50,285 nt of DNA, taken from NCBI GenBank assembly GCA_016204275.1, contig JACQKZ010000003.1, forward strand, positions 1 through 50,285, read 5' to 3'. Position numbers and translations under genes: made by a program. Numbering within the stretch: position 1 is the stretch's first letter; each line of letters starts with the position of its first letter. Source of the DNA: Nanobdellati archaeon. GTDB taxonomy: Archaea > Nanobdellota > Nanobdellia > UBA10117. Below are positions 1-9,000 of the stretch, piece after piece. The notes beneath the pieces were generated by a model. That model was not told where the DNA came from and did no database searches. It worked only from the letters and a program-made list of their open reading frames with translations.

Positions 1-1043
1 ATCTTACTTGATCTGCCCTGCAAGCCCTCAGTCACCGCCTCTTGCTTGATTAGCTTGCGGTTTTCCAGCTTGTCCAGCAATCGCTTGACTGTCCTGTCGG
101 ATTTCTTGCCGCCGGAGCGCTGGTACTCTTCATAGAACTCCCCGAAAATCTTGCCTGCGTGAATCTTGCACAAATCTAAAACCAATCGTTCCTCGTCTGT
201 CAGGTCGGTTGACGCTTTTATCTTAATCGCGTCCGTTTTTGTTATCGCCTTTTCTGCGTGCTCGATTTTTATTTTCTTGCTGGCCGCGTTTTCTGCCAGC
301 TCGCCAGCCACCTTCAGCAGGACGATGCCGATGCGGACGTCCTTGAACTTGAAGGACTGCTCTGCGATTTTCTTGACTGCCACGTCCTCCCAGACATTTT
401 GGTAAAATGCATATTTGATTCGCTCGCGCAGGATGTCCTCTGTCTCCTGCAGCGAGTATTCCGGAAATTCCACGAGCTCGGGCAGCAGGCGCGACTTCAC
501 TCTTGGATCAAGGTCCTCGCCGAACGAAAAATCATTTGTAATTAGCAAAATTGCTTTCTTGGAAATCTCCTCTGACAGCAAATATAGGAAGTCATAATCC
601 TCTGCCTTGTCAACCTCGTCGAATGTTAGGACGACGCCTTTCCTTTTCTTTATGATTTCTTTTACTTTTTCGAGAATTTCTGAGGTGTTCATGTTATGTG
701 TGAATTTAAATCCCAAAGAGTGTGCGATGTTTGACAAGATTTTGAAGGTGGTGTTCTGTGTCCAGCAGTTCACAAAGACTGCGGGCACATTTTCTGACTC
801 CTCGACTTCCTCTAAATCATACAATACGCGTTTTGTTGCGGCTGTCTTGCCGATTCCTGATGCGCCGCGGATTAGCAGGTTCTTGCCATTCCTATCCAAA
901 AACAGCGGCTTGATTGCGAGAGCGATGTACTGTTGCTGGCCTTCCCGATGGGGTAGCAGCTTTGGCACAAAGTCTGGATCTAATGCATCGGGGTTTGAGA
1001 ACAATGTTTCCGAACTTTTTAGTATGTCTGAGGCGATTGACAT
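1..1043 (-). CDS. cdc6: Orc1/Cdc6 replication initiator (3' end off window)
   Basis: Absent from the ORF track because it runs off the left edge; read on the minus strand it is open for about 347 codons from the ATG at 1043. An AAA+ ATPase core is visible: Walker A 'GASGIGKT' near residue 60, Walker B 'LTFDEVDKA' near 145 and a sensor-1-like 'LLITNDFSF'. The winged-helix DNA-binding domain starts near 285 ('DEERLVLDLCKIHAGKI'). Orc1/Cdc6 proteins bind origin repeats and load the MCM helicase. Family length is about 400 aa, so roughly the last 40-60 residues are missing from the window. It is divergent from tatD across 33 bp. Its likely TATA element (ATTTAA) lies about 20 bp upstream of the ATG, consistent with a leaderless mRNA. 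No origin repeats can be recognised nearby. Confidence 0.92.
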   Translation of the reverse strand, partial: MSIASDILKSSETLFSNPDALDPDFVPKLLPHREGQQQYIALAIKPLFLDRNGKNLLIRGASGIGKTAATKRVLYDLEEVEESENVPAVFVNCWTQNTTFKILSNIAHSLGFKFTHNMNTSEILEKVKEIIKKRKGVVLTFDEVDKAEDYDFLYLLSEEISKKAILLITNDFSFGEDLDPRVKSRLLPELVEFPEYSLQETEDILRERIKYAFYQNVWEDVAVKKIAEQSFKFKDVRIGIVLLKVAGELAENAASKKIKIEHAEKAITKTDAIKIKASTDLTDEERLVLDLCKIHAGKIFGEFYEEYQRSGGKKSDRTVKRLLDKLENRKLIKQEAVTEGLQGRSSK

Positions 1044-1076
1044 AATTTTAAAAGAGTAGATAGGCTTAAATATTTT

Positions 1077-1853
1077 ATGGAGAAACCCTATGACTGCCAC
1101 ACGCACATTTACGACGACGCGTTTAGCGCGGACTTTGAGCAGATGCTAGCCCGCGCGAAAAAAGTCCTGTCCGGAATAATTGTTGTTGGCGAAGGGCCAG
1201 CTAGCAACAGGAAAGTTCTTGCCCTGTGTGCGCGATATCCGAAGTTTTTGTTCCCTGGGCTGGCAATCCACCCTGACAAAGTCCACACGCTAACAGATGC
1301 AGAAATAGATGCGGAAATAGATTTTATTCGCAAGCAAAAGAATTTGGCCTGCATTGGCGAGTGCGGCTTGGATTATCTTTGGGCGCGAAAATCTGAAAAT
1401 TTTGAAGAAACTAAGCTGAAGCAGCAGGAAACCTTCTGCAAATTTATCGCGCTTGCGGACAAGATGAAACTTCCGTTAAACATTCATTCACGGCGCGCGG
1501 ATTCTGTGGTTGTGAAAATCCTGAAAGAACTGCGGCCAAAGAAGGCAGTCCTGCACGGATTCTCCGGCTCGCTTGCGGAGGCAAAGGAGATGGTTACGCG
1601 CGGATATAAAATCGTAATCGGAACAAACTTATTCTTCTCCAAGGAAACTAAGGGCTATGTTGAAGGCCTGCCGCTTGAAGCGTTTGTTTTGGAAACTGAC
1701 TCTCCGGTGCAGGCCCCTGTCAGAGGGCAGCGCAACGAGCCGGCCAACGTTTCGCTTGTTGTGAAAGAAATTACAAAGTTAAAAAACATCAATGAAGCAG
1801 ATGTTATTGACTCCACAAATAATAGCGTAAAAGAAATATTTAATATTATTTAG
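1077..1853 (+). CDS. tatD: TatD family metal-dependent hydrolase
   Basis: A TIM-barrel amidohydrolase of 258 aa, the usual length of TatD DNases. Metal-binding and signature motifs are in order: 'CHTHIYD' (HxH) at residue 7, 'IGECGLDY' near 98, 'NIHSR' near 139, 'VLHGFSGS' near 162 and 'LETDSP' near 205. Known TatD enzymes are Mg-dependent 3'-5' exonucleases on single-stranded DNA or RNA, or D-aminoacyl-tRNA/repair related; the substrate here is inferred only from family. It is divergent from cdc6. Its stop codon lies inside a 10-bp TTAAATA repeat array and the next gene is convergent. Confidence 0.9.
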   Translation: MEKPYDCHTHIYDDAFSADFEQMLARAKKVLSGIIVVGEGPASNRKVLALCARYPKFLFPGLAIHPDKVHTLTDAEIDAEIDFIRKQKNLACIGECGLDYLWARKSENFEETKLKQQETFCKFIALADKMKLPLNIHSRRADSVVVKILKELRPKKAVLHGFSGSLAEAKEMVTRGYKIVIGTNLFFSKETKGYVEGLPLEAFVLETDSPVQAPVRGQRNEPANVSLVVKEITKLKNINEADVIDSTNNSVKEIFNII

Positions 1854-1874
1854 TATTATTTAATGTTATTTATT
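1837..1874. repeat. Array of 10-bp TTAAATA repeats (copy 1)
   Basis: Read on the minus strand, four units of the form (T/C)TAAATAnnn follow one another with an exact 10-bp period, covering the tatD stop and the gap to the convergent surface-protein gene. The same decamer period recurs at 5151-5188 and 6059-6088. The position between convergent genes means this copy is not obviously a promoter. See findings. Confidence 0.7.
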
Positions 1875-2981
1875 GCTTCTAACCCTGCGCCAGTATCTCT
1901 CGTAATCTTCGAGGAATTTTTTAACTGCCTTGTCTTTCTTTACATGGTTATTTACATAAACCGCAGCTACGCCAAGAACAAAAATAACAATGAATGCTGC
2001 AATTAGGCTGGCTGGCTTAGCTGAGAAATAGCGAGCTGCTGGCAGGCCAAGCGTTGATACTACTTGAAATGATGAGCTGCCCTTTACTGTTAAGCCGTTT
2101 GTTTTTGCCACAACCCTAAATCTATATTGTCCGGATGGAAGTCCATGCGGAATGTTTATTTTTCTTACTATGCTCGTGGTAGTTTCAACAGCGATTGTTT
2201 CCTTGCCTATCGCGAGCTCATTGTCATCTGCATCAACAACAAAATAACTAATTGTGACATCTTTTCGACCAGGTGAGCCGAAATTTGACAATGTTATTGT
2301 TACTAAAATATCGCTGCCGCTATCTACGACGCGGTAGCCCTCCACTATATCAACTAACACATCCAAAAGCGGCGCGTTTGAAATCTCAAATTTATCTGCT
2401 GTAAATTCGTGTCTGCCGCCCGCAAAGCCTGTTGAAGCTGCTGTCCCGGACTGCCCGCCGAACACGCCAAAGGTTGAAAAGTGCGTTGTTAATCCAGTGA
2501 CTTCATTTATTGATGTATTAACCGCGCCAGGCAGAATGTCCCAGTTTCCGCTCTCATTGTTAATACTATAAACACGCAGGCTGCTTTCATCTAAACCAGC
2601 TACATCAGAATCGTCATAATTAATTACTATTGTGGCATTTGCAAAACTTAGGTTGCTCTGAATCTCGAGGAATTTTCCTATTGACTCTTTTTGCAGCGGC
2701 TGGCTTTGGACTGGATTTGCGCTTTCTGCAGTCACATTCAAAAAGCCGCCCGATGAAGTGTTGGTGCGGAAAACCAGCGTAACATTCAATCCTGTTTGAA
2801 ATGTTGTGTTAGCAGTCTGGTTGCTTATCTGCACGTCCTCGCGGAAGAAATTATTTGAACTTACAACAAAAAATCTGACACTGCCAGTTGCCGCGCTGCT
2901 TATTATTTCGTTTGTCAGCCCTTGGCTTACTATGACTGCGCCGATGGCCAGCAACAGCAGGACAAACAGATATGGCTTCAT
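1866..2981 (-). CDS. Secreted surface protein with C-terminal membrane anchor
   Basis: 371 aa. The N-terminal hydrophobic segment (residues 1-22) is a signal peptide or anchor. The ectodomain contains many N-x-S/T sequons and, near 155-165, the segment 'VTGLTTHFSTFGVFGG', a motif typical of archaeal surface proteins and also present as 'VVDHFSTYAPVG' in the 367-aa protein at 11452-12546. A CARDB/Ig-like domain (about 215-310) is followed by one TM helix (near 325-345) and a basic cytoplasmic tail ending 'YWRRVRSNK'. It is the last gene of the surface cluster and starts inside the stop of the upstream gene (ATGA overlap), so translation is coupled. The specific function is unknown; a structural or adhesive envelope role is inferred. 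Confidence 0.75.
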   Translation of the reverse strand: MKPYLFVLLLLAIGAVIVSQGLTNEIISSAATGSVRFFVVSSNNFFREDVQISNQTANTTFQTGLNVTLVFRTNTSSGGFLNVTAESANPVQSQPLQKESIGKFLEIQSNLSFANATIVINYDDSDVAGLDESSLRVYSINNESGNWDILPGAVNTSINEVTGLTTHFSTFGVFGGQSGTAASTGFAGGRHEFTADKFEISNAPLLDVLVDIVEGYRVVDSGSDILVTITLSNFGSPGRKDVTISYFVVDADDNELAIGKETIAVETTTSIVRKINIPHGLPSGQYRFRVVAKTNGLTVKGSSSFQVVSTLGLPAARYFSAKPASLIAAFIVIFVLGVAAVYVNNHVKKDKAVKKFLEDYERYWRRVRSNK

Positions 2982-4093
2982 CGCTTTTTCCCCTTGGCCA
3001 GCCTTATGCCAATTACAATTAACACTGCAAGCAAAGCTACAAGCAGCCAGCTGAATTCAAAGCTTACAATCTGGATTTTGCCTTTTCCTGTCGAGGTTTT
3101 ATTTTCGTAATGAAGCGCCGCCTCTATGTCATACTCGCCGGCATTTAGGCCGCGCGCGTCCCAGAAGATTGTTGATGTGCCTGCTGTGAATGGCTCAACT
3201 GAAAATTGCTGGCCCTGTGTTTCTGCGATTTTGTTTTGGTTTTTGTAAATCTTTACTTCTGGCTGGACATTTTTAATTGCCTCGCTCCACTGGCTTTCAT
3301 AGTCTACCAAAATTTTTCCTATTGTGTCTTTTTTGATGTTATCGCCGTAAACTTTTATTATGTTTATTACTAAGTCACCAACCCGAAAATTTGTTTCTGT
3401 TGATTTTTTAATTCCATCGTAAGTTACTTCCGCGTTTGCATGGTACTTGCCTGCAACAAAACCGGATGTTTTTATTTCTGTCTCCATGATTTTTGATTCT
3501 GTTGGCTTGAGATTTGACTCAGACAAAATTGCTGCGGCTGTTCTTTTGTTTTTTGAATCAAATATTTCAAATACTGCCGTGATTTTTTCGATTGTTTCCT
3601 TGCCGCGGTTTGTAACTTTCAGGCTGAGCTGTGCTGGCTGGCCTGCATTCGTATTTTGTATGTAAAACTGGTCAATCGTCAGGTATTTTCCTGGGATTGG
3701 AACTTCTACTAAAACAAATAATTCAACTCCGACCCGTGCGCCGACTTGGCCGCCTGCGCCCGCGCTTTCAACCGCGCCGATCCTTACTTTATGCTGGCCA
3801 GGGCTCAAATCATCTGGAAGCTTTGCAGTGAATGAAAAGCCGCGGGTTTCTTTCGGCTTTATAATTGCCTTTGTTTGCGATAAATTAAAATATTTCGCGG
3901 CCTCTTCGTCGCCGGCAACGTAAAGCTCTATTGGTTTTTCTGCGTCTGCTTCATTTACGACAATAAACTCTGATTTGTACTCCTTGCCTTGTTCAAATGA
4001 AAGCTCGATTCTTGCCGGGCCTATGCCTAACGCATAAGTTGCCTGAAAAAGAAACAATGCTAGAATTACCGGCAGGAATATCTTGACGTGCAT
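2978..4093 (-). CDS. Membrane-anchored two-Ig-domain protein, WxLIP-like architecture (module 2)
   Basis: The ATG at 4093 was chosen over 4105 because GGTGAG lies just before it and 'MHVKIFLPVILALFLF' then reads as a clean signal peptide. After cleavage come 'GIGPARIELSFEQGKEY', an Ig-like domain of about 110 aa ending 'LPDDLSPGQHKVRIGAVE', a second beta domain, an extra C-terminal Ig-like domain, one TM helix and a 'KGKKR' tail. The first domain aligns by eye with the paralogue at 5184-6059 ('AIAPGNINAEFTPNQISEY ... KGDEARIGA'). The layout (two beta domains plus C-terminal TM, next to a secreted partner) recalls the DUF916 WxL-interacting proteins of Firmicutes; homology is not shown. It overlaps both neighbours. 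Confidence 0.75.
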   Translation of the reverse strand: MHVKIFLPVILALFLFQATYALGIGPARIELSFEQGKEYKSEFIVVNEADAEKPIELYVAGDEEAAKYFNLSQTKAIIKPKETRGFSFTAKLPDDLSPGQHKVRIGAVESAGAGGQVGARVGVELFVLVEVPIPGKYLTIDQFYIQNTNAGQPAQLSLKVTNRGKETIEKITAVFEIFDSKNKRTAAAILSESNLKPTESKIMETEIKTSGFVAGKYHANAEVTYDGIKKSTETNFRVGDLVINIIKVYGDNIKKDTIGKILVDYESQWSEAIKNVQPEVKIYKNQNKIAETQGQQFSVEPFTAGTSTIFWDARGLNAGEYDIEAALHYENKTSTGKGKIQIVSFEFSWLLVALLAVLIVIGIRLAKGKKR

Positions 4094-4098
4094 TTTAC

Positions 4099-4710
4099 TC
4101 ACCATGCAGGGCTTGCTGTGAATGTTACTGTTGAGGTTTTGTTGCCGACCGGCTCATGCGTAGGTACTGTTATGTTTATGTGGAAAAATAGCTGATTTAT
4201 TGTCTGAAAGCTCAGGTTTGCATAATTTGGGACGCCTGGCGCCGCGAGCGGCATATTTGCCCAGCCGGTCGAGTTAATTGTTGTGTTTACCCTGCCGATT
4301 GTCGACGCATCGGAACAGTTTGCGCCCCACGGCGTTTCTGCCCCTGAAGCGTTCCCGCACCGTACCATGTAGTAATTGCTAGCTGCGGCGACAGTGCTAA
4401 ACAACTGCGTTGCGGATATTGTTATGTTAACATCAATGTTGCCAGAATTATTTATTACAAATGGCCCTGGCCTACCTGCCACCTGTGCGGATGGCGGAAA
4501 TGACGAATTCTGCTGGCTTGGCTGCAGCACTCCAAGATCAACCGTGTCGTTAATAAGTGTTATCTGAACAAGGCTTCTAACTGTAACATTTGTAACTCCA
4601 GTCGGCGCGCCTGTAATCTGCGCAGCATGAAAATTAACGAGGGTGAGCGAAGCGGCCATGAATAAAAGCAGTACAACTATTCTGGCGATGCCCTTATGTG
4701 TTACTGCCAT
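4099..4710 (-). CDS. Secreted protein with shared C-terminal surface domain (module 2)
   Basis: 203 aa: a signal peptide (about residues 10-30) followed by a single beta-rich domain. Its pattern 'VDLGVLQPSQQNSS ... PFVINNSGNIDVNITISA ... FFHINITVPTHEP ... TSTVTFTASPAW' matches the last 135 residues of the 1445-aa protein ('FSTLQPGGFNSTGTD ... PFVINNTGNFAVNITIEA ... THINITIPQGEP ... TSTVTFTAAAAY'). Both proteins stop at the same point after VTFTA. Several N-x-S/T sequons are present. This short protein is essentially the domain alone, analogous in layout to small WxL proteins. The start overlaps the upstream 80-aa gene by 10 nt; the end overlaps the open frame of the downstream partner. Confidence 0.75.
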   Translation of the reverse strand: MAVTHKGIARIVVLLLFMAASLTLVNFHAAQITGAPTGVTNVTVRSLVQITLINDTVDLGVLQPSQQNSSFPPSAQVAGRPGPFVINNSGNIDVNITISATQLFSTVAAASNYYMVRCGNASGAETPWGANCSDASTIGRVNTTINSTGWANMPLAAPGVPNYANLSFQTINQLFFHINITVPTHEPVGNKTSTVTFTASPAW

Positions 4711-4943
4711 CTCGGCCCCCTTGTGCCTGCTATCAAACCACTAACTGGAATTGTTACTTCTGTGTTTTCCTGCGTTTGATTTTCAGGTGCAACAACCTGC
4801 ACCACGACTTTGCCTGTGGCCATCGACCTACTTGGCTGATCATACTGGCTGGCATAGGCAAAGGCAGCCGCTGTGAATAATATAAGGGCTAACATCAGCA
4901 ATGCTTCACTCCACCCACTGTGGTTTTTAGTTCTGCGTGCCAT
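4701..4943 (-). CDS. Small exported or membrane protein
   Basis: 80 aa: a charged N-terminus 'MARRTKNHSGWSEALL', one hydrophobic helix (about 14-32) and a short extracellular tail ending 'GLIAGTRGPRWQ'. The ATG abuts the stop of the ribbon-helix-helix gene and the end overlaps the next gene by 10 nt, so it is an integral part of the operon. I recognise no family. It could be a small structural partner of the 203-aa protein or a degenerate version of it. Confidence 0.65.
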   Translation of the reverse strand: MARRTKNHSGWSEALLMLALILFTAAAFAYASQYDQPSRSMATGKVVVQVVAPENQTQENTEVTIPVSGLIAGTRGPRWQ

Positions 4944-5150
4944 TTACTTTTTCCCAAGCAGCTCTTTTAGCTTATGCTTTATAATTTCTTCTATGTCGTC
5001 TTTCTTGCCTTTTGTTGAAAGCTGTGACTGCATGTAAAACTCAAAGCCTTTTGACATCTTCAGGCCGCGCTCTGAACAGAATTTTTTATATTTATTATAA
5101 AGATTTTTATCTACAAACAGTGTGATTGCTTTTTTATTATCTGTTGCCAT
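4944..5150 (-). CDS. Ribbon-helix-helix-like small cytosolic protein (module 2)
   Basis: 68 aa with the profile of a ribbon-helix-helix DNA-binding protein: a beta strand 'KKAITLFVDKNLY', helix 'NKYKKFCSERG', a turn, helix 'KGFEFYMQSQL', then a charged helix 'EEIIKHKLKELLGKK'. No signal or TM segment. It is the first gene of module 2, directly after the 10-bp repeat array at 5151-5188, and its stop abuts the next start. It aligns along its length with the ATT-start gene at 10416-10616. The likely role, inferred, is an operon regulator binding the TTAAATA repeats; a non-DNA-binding adaptor is possible. Confidence 0.7.
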   Translation of the reverse strand: MATDNKKAITLFVDKNLYNKYKKFCSERGLKMSKGFEFYMQSQLSTKGKKDDIEEIIKHKLKELLGKK

Positions 5151-5188
5151 TATTTAACGTTATTTAATGGCATTTAACAGTATTTAAG
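5151..5188. repeat. Array of 10-bp TTAAATA repeats (copy 2), promoter/operator of module 2
   Basis: On the minus strand four TTAAATNnnn decamers lie end to end between the stop of the 291-aa gene and the ATG at 5150, including that stop codon. Any of the units can act as a TATA box. The repeated, helically phased arrangement looks like a binding array for a small dimeric regulator. Confidence 0.7.
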
Positions 5189-6059
5189 TCTTTCTGAGCC
5201 TGCGCCAGACAAAAATTACCGAGTCTATTATTATAATAAATACTATCGCGGCAATAAGCAGGAAATCCAGCTTGGGGCTGGCAGGCACGTCAACCGCAGC
5301 GCTGCCAGTAATGCCAGATGAAACGCGGACTGACTTTTTTACCGAGCTTTTGCCGAAATAAACTACTACGTCTATTTTGTAATCACTTGCCTTTGCCAGA
5401 ACATTGTCTAGCTCTGCTGTCAGCGTTTCCTCCTCTCCAGCTGGCACGGGTTTGCTGGCTGTTTTTACATTTCCCGCGCCAGTATCTGCTTCTATTTTAG
5501 CTTCTGCATACGCGTCCGCGGCGGCATTGCCTGAATTTCTTATGTTTACTTCTAGTTTAGCGCCGCCATCGCTTTTTGATATTGAAACGCCCAGCAACGC
5601 TATCTCTGCGGACTGCTGGCCTGCTGTATTTTGGCCGATTTCTCTGGTAGGATTTCCAGCCGAGCCAATGCGAAAAATTGTTTCGACAGCAGCAACCGCG
5701 GATATTTGCCCGCCGCCGGCTTTAACCGCCGCGCCGATGCGGGCTTCATCTCCTTTTGGAAGCGCTGCAGGCCAGTGCACTTTTATCTTAATTCTTTCCT
5801 CTTTATTTGCACCTAACGCCAAGGAATCTGACGGAAGTTCTATGTAACTTGCCAGCGGGCCTTTTTTGTATAATTTTATCTCATTTGCCTGCGGCGCATT
5901 ATTTATAATTATTATTTCATACTCTGAAATTTGATTTGGCGTGAACTCTGCATTAATATTGCCAGGTGCAATCGCTACCGCTTCCGCAGCCTGCGGCAGC
6001 AAGAGCAAGCCAGCTAGCAATAGAATGCCTGCCATTATCATTCTTGTTTTTTCTTTCAT
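5184..6059 (-). CDS. Membrane-anchored two-Ig-domain protein, WxLIP-like architecture (module 1)
   Basis: 291 aa: signal peptide 'GILLLAGLLLLPQAAEA' (to about 27), first Ig-like domain 28-130 ('AIAPGNINAEFTPNQISEY' to 'KGDEARIGAAVKAGG'), a linker rich in Q, N and G, a second CARDB-like domain ('VSISKSDGGAKLEVNIRNSGNA') to about 245, one TM helix (about 262-283) and the tail 'VWRRLRKT'. It is a shorter paralogue of 2978-4093, lacking the third beta domain. It follows the giant surface protein by 22 bp with a repeat array in the gap. By analogy with WxL systems it could anchor or receive the 1445-aa protein; this is inference. Confidence 0.75.
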   Translation of the reverse strand: MKEKTRMIMAGILLLAGLLLLPQAAEAVAIAPGNINAEFTPNQISEYEIIIINNAPQANEIKLYKKGPLASYIELPSDSLALGANKEERIKIKVHWPAALPKGDEARIGAAVKAGGGQISAVAAVETIFRIGSAGNPTREIGQNTAGQQSAEIALLGVSISKSDGGAKLEVNIRNSGNAAADAYAEAKIEADTGAGNVKTASKPVPAGEEETLTAELDNVLAKASDYKIDVVVYFGKSSVKKSVRVSSGITGSAAVDVPASPKLDFLLIAAIVFIIIIDSVIFVWRRLRKT

Positions 6060-6088
6060 ATTTAATATTATTTAATACTATTTAGTAC
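6059..6088. repeat. Array of 10-bp TTAAATA repeats (copy 3)
   Basis: Three (T/C)TAAATAnnn decamers with 10-bp period bridge the TAA stop of the 1445-aa gene and the ATG at 6059. Same unit and period as the arrays at 1837 and 5151. Confidence 0.65.
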
Positions 6089-9000
6089 GCCGCTGCCGCG
6101 GTGAATGTTACTGTTGAAGTAAGGTTTGCCGGTGGCTCACCCTGTGGAATTGTAATATTTATGTGCGTCCTGATTTCATCGTTCCCATCTGTGAAATTAG
6201 TCATGTTGGCTATCATTACTGGCGAGCCTGTGAGCGGAATATTTAGGAAACTAGCAATCAATTCTATTGCGGCGTTCCGAACCGAGTTTGTTTCATTGAC
6301 TTCAGATTTAAACTGGAAGTAACGGCTTGGATTCAGAATTGATGTGAATAAGCTATCTGCTTCTATTGTTATGTTAACTGCAAAGTTGCCTGTGTTGTTT
6401 ATCACGAACGGCAGTGGGTTGTAGCCTGCGTCCGTTCCTGTGCTGTTAAAACCGCCTGGCTGGAGTGTGCTGAATTGCATTGGCGTGTTCGCGATTGATA
6501 TGCTGACTGTTTTTAGCAGTGAGAAATTTTGTATGAATGTTACATTTGTGTTATTTGTGCTATCATTAAGCATAATATACCAGCCTATATTCTGCCCGCC
6601 TTCTAGGCTAAAGTTTGCCCACGTGAAATTTACAAGCTGTTTTGTTGTGTTTCCGCCAAGCTGCTGTGGCGAGCCGTATTTATTTGTCCAGTTTACCCAC
6701 ACGCCTGTTTCATTTGTCACAAGGTATGCCCATGTCAGATTTGTTTCATCCTGCGCCTGCGCGGACAGGTAAAGTTCCCCGAACTGCGAGACTGAGTTTG
6801 CGCTCTGGGCCTGCGTGTCCCAGGTTGGTGGGGTTGTGTCTACGCTTGAGCCTGTCGGATTATATGTCTGTTCAGTAGACCACGCGCTTCTTGCAAATCC
6901 AGTGTCTATTGTTTGAACATACCAATAGTATATTGTATCATTTGGAATCGCCAGCGAAACCCTCTGGCGCTTTTGCATGTTGCCGAACAACCCGCCAGCC
7001 GATGGACCAGCACCGCCATACGCGCCAGAAGTTATATTCTGACAGCCGGTGCATGTTCCAATACGCAGATTGTAGTAAAGTCCGCCAGTTGGTGTTTCTG
7101 TGTCTGAGCCCGCATTCCACGTGAAGTTTATACTGTTTAAACCATTTGAAACCGTACTAAAAGTCGTTGGCGGGCTTGGCTGTGTGTTTGTATTATTCAA
7201 GTGTATGTCGTTTGTATACATTTGTGTTACGTTCCGACCGCCAGCAGGTGTTGTCTGCCCAGTCACCAACAAATCTAAATCAGAATCGTTTGTAAAATCA
7301 GCAAGCACTATGTCGCCATGATTTGCTGAAGTAATTTCAGACTCGAACGGAATATTATTCTGAAAATTTGTGTTATTATTAAGATAAACCTGAACATCTG
7401 CTGCAGGCGTCGTTGCATTATTAAAACCCTGTGCAACCAAATCAAGCCAGCCATCGTTATTAATATCGCCAAACGCGGCATTGCCATTGATGAGCGGCGT
7501 AATATTGGCCTGCCATGTCGCATTTTCCATAAGCGCGGTTTTATTATTGATATAAACCCTTGCTGTCTGAGGTTGCCTGCCAGCTATCAACTGTATTAAA
7601 TCCATCAGGCCATCGTTGTTTATATCTGCAGCATGCAACGTAGAAGTTGATGAATTAGTAAGATTAACGCCAAAAGTAACATTATAGTTGAAGTTTGTTC
7701 CGTTGTTTGTATAAATTCCTGTTTGGTTTGTCAGCGCCTTTTTGCCTGCTATCAGCAAGTCCAGCCTCGTATCATTGTCAAAGTCCGCAAGCACTATGGA
7801 TGAGTAATTCAGTCCCATAAGCTCGCGGCTGAATGTTGCGCTGTAATTCAGATATGTATGATTGTTAAGATATACGCCAGTCCATGAAAAATGCCTTGTC
7901 AATGGTGCAGCCGCGAAAAAGAATTCTGCAGTACCAGATACTACTGCATCTGGCCAACCATCACCATTTATATCACCAACCGCTATCGAGCCGTTGTATA
8001 TTGGTGTGAGGTTCGCGCCCCACGTGCTGTTTGCAACAAATTTTGTTCCATCGTTTGTGTAAACAAAAATCTTGCGGTTCGGCAATAATATTGTATCGTT
8101 CTGCCCGGAAATTATCAAATCGAGCCTGCCATCATTATCAAAATCCGCCAATGCCAGCGCCCCACCGCCAACTGGCGTTATATTTGCCTCCCAAGTCCTG
8201 TTATGTATCATGCCGTACAGATTATCACTTGTTTTTCCGTAAGTATACACGCGCGTGACTGGGCTCGGAATTGTTGTACTTAAATTCAATCCCATTATTA
8301 CAAAATCCATAAAACCATCATTGTCAATATCGCCGGTAGCTATCGCACTTCTAGTAAGACCAGTTATATTGCCTCCGAATGTATTGTTAAGCCTCAAGCC
8401 TGGCGAGATGGTAAAATTCTGCCAGCCAGTGCTAGAATTAATATTAGCTGTGTCGTTCGCGTATATCCGCCACGACACCTTCTGGCCGGGCTTCGCAGTA
8501 ATCAGTGTTATATTTGATGCTATGCCCGATGCTGGGTTGCCAGTAAAAAATGCTGCTGTCGAATTCACGTTTTTATCTGTGCTTTGGTTTAAGGAAAACC
8601 ACTGGCTTGACAGCATGTTGTTGTCTGTGACCTGCGCACTAAAGTTTATCCAGTAGTTTTGTTTAATATCTTGTGATTGATTTGCCTGTCCGCTGCCTAT
8701 TGACGGCGGCACAGAATCGTTGAACACCATGTATGTAAAAAATATTTTATTAATCCACGTCGCGCCTGTCCTGAGAGTGGCTGGCTGCGGCTCGGTCTGC
8801 GTACTTATTAGAGCAAATGTTCCATTTCCTGTTGCAGCTAAATTCGTATCGTTGTTAATCATAGAAACTGTACGGCGGATGAGCGAATTTCCTTTTATTA
8901 CTTTTACAAACGAGCTGACTCCATCAGAAATATTTGTTGTTGTGTTAAAAAAATTCACGGTCGCATTTGACATCGCTATTGTGTAAACAAATGAACTAAG

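Noticed and set aside
166-1059. Plus-strand ORFs of 60-150 aa at the left edge
   Set aside because: They are shadows of the minus-strand cdc6 gene, which is open across the whole stretch and has Walker A and B motifs.
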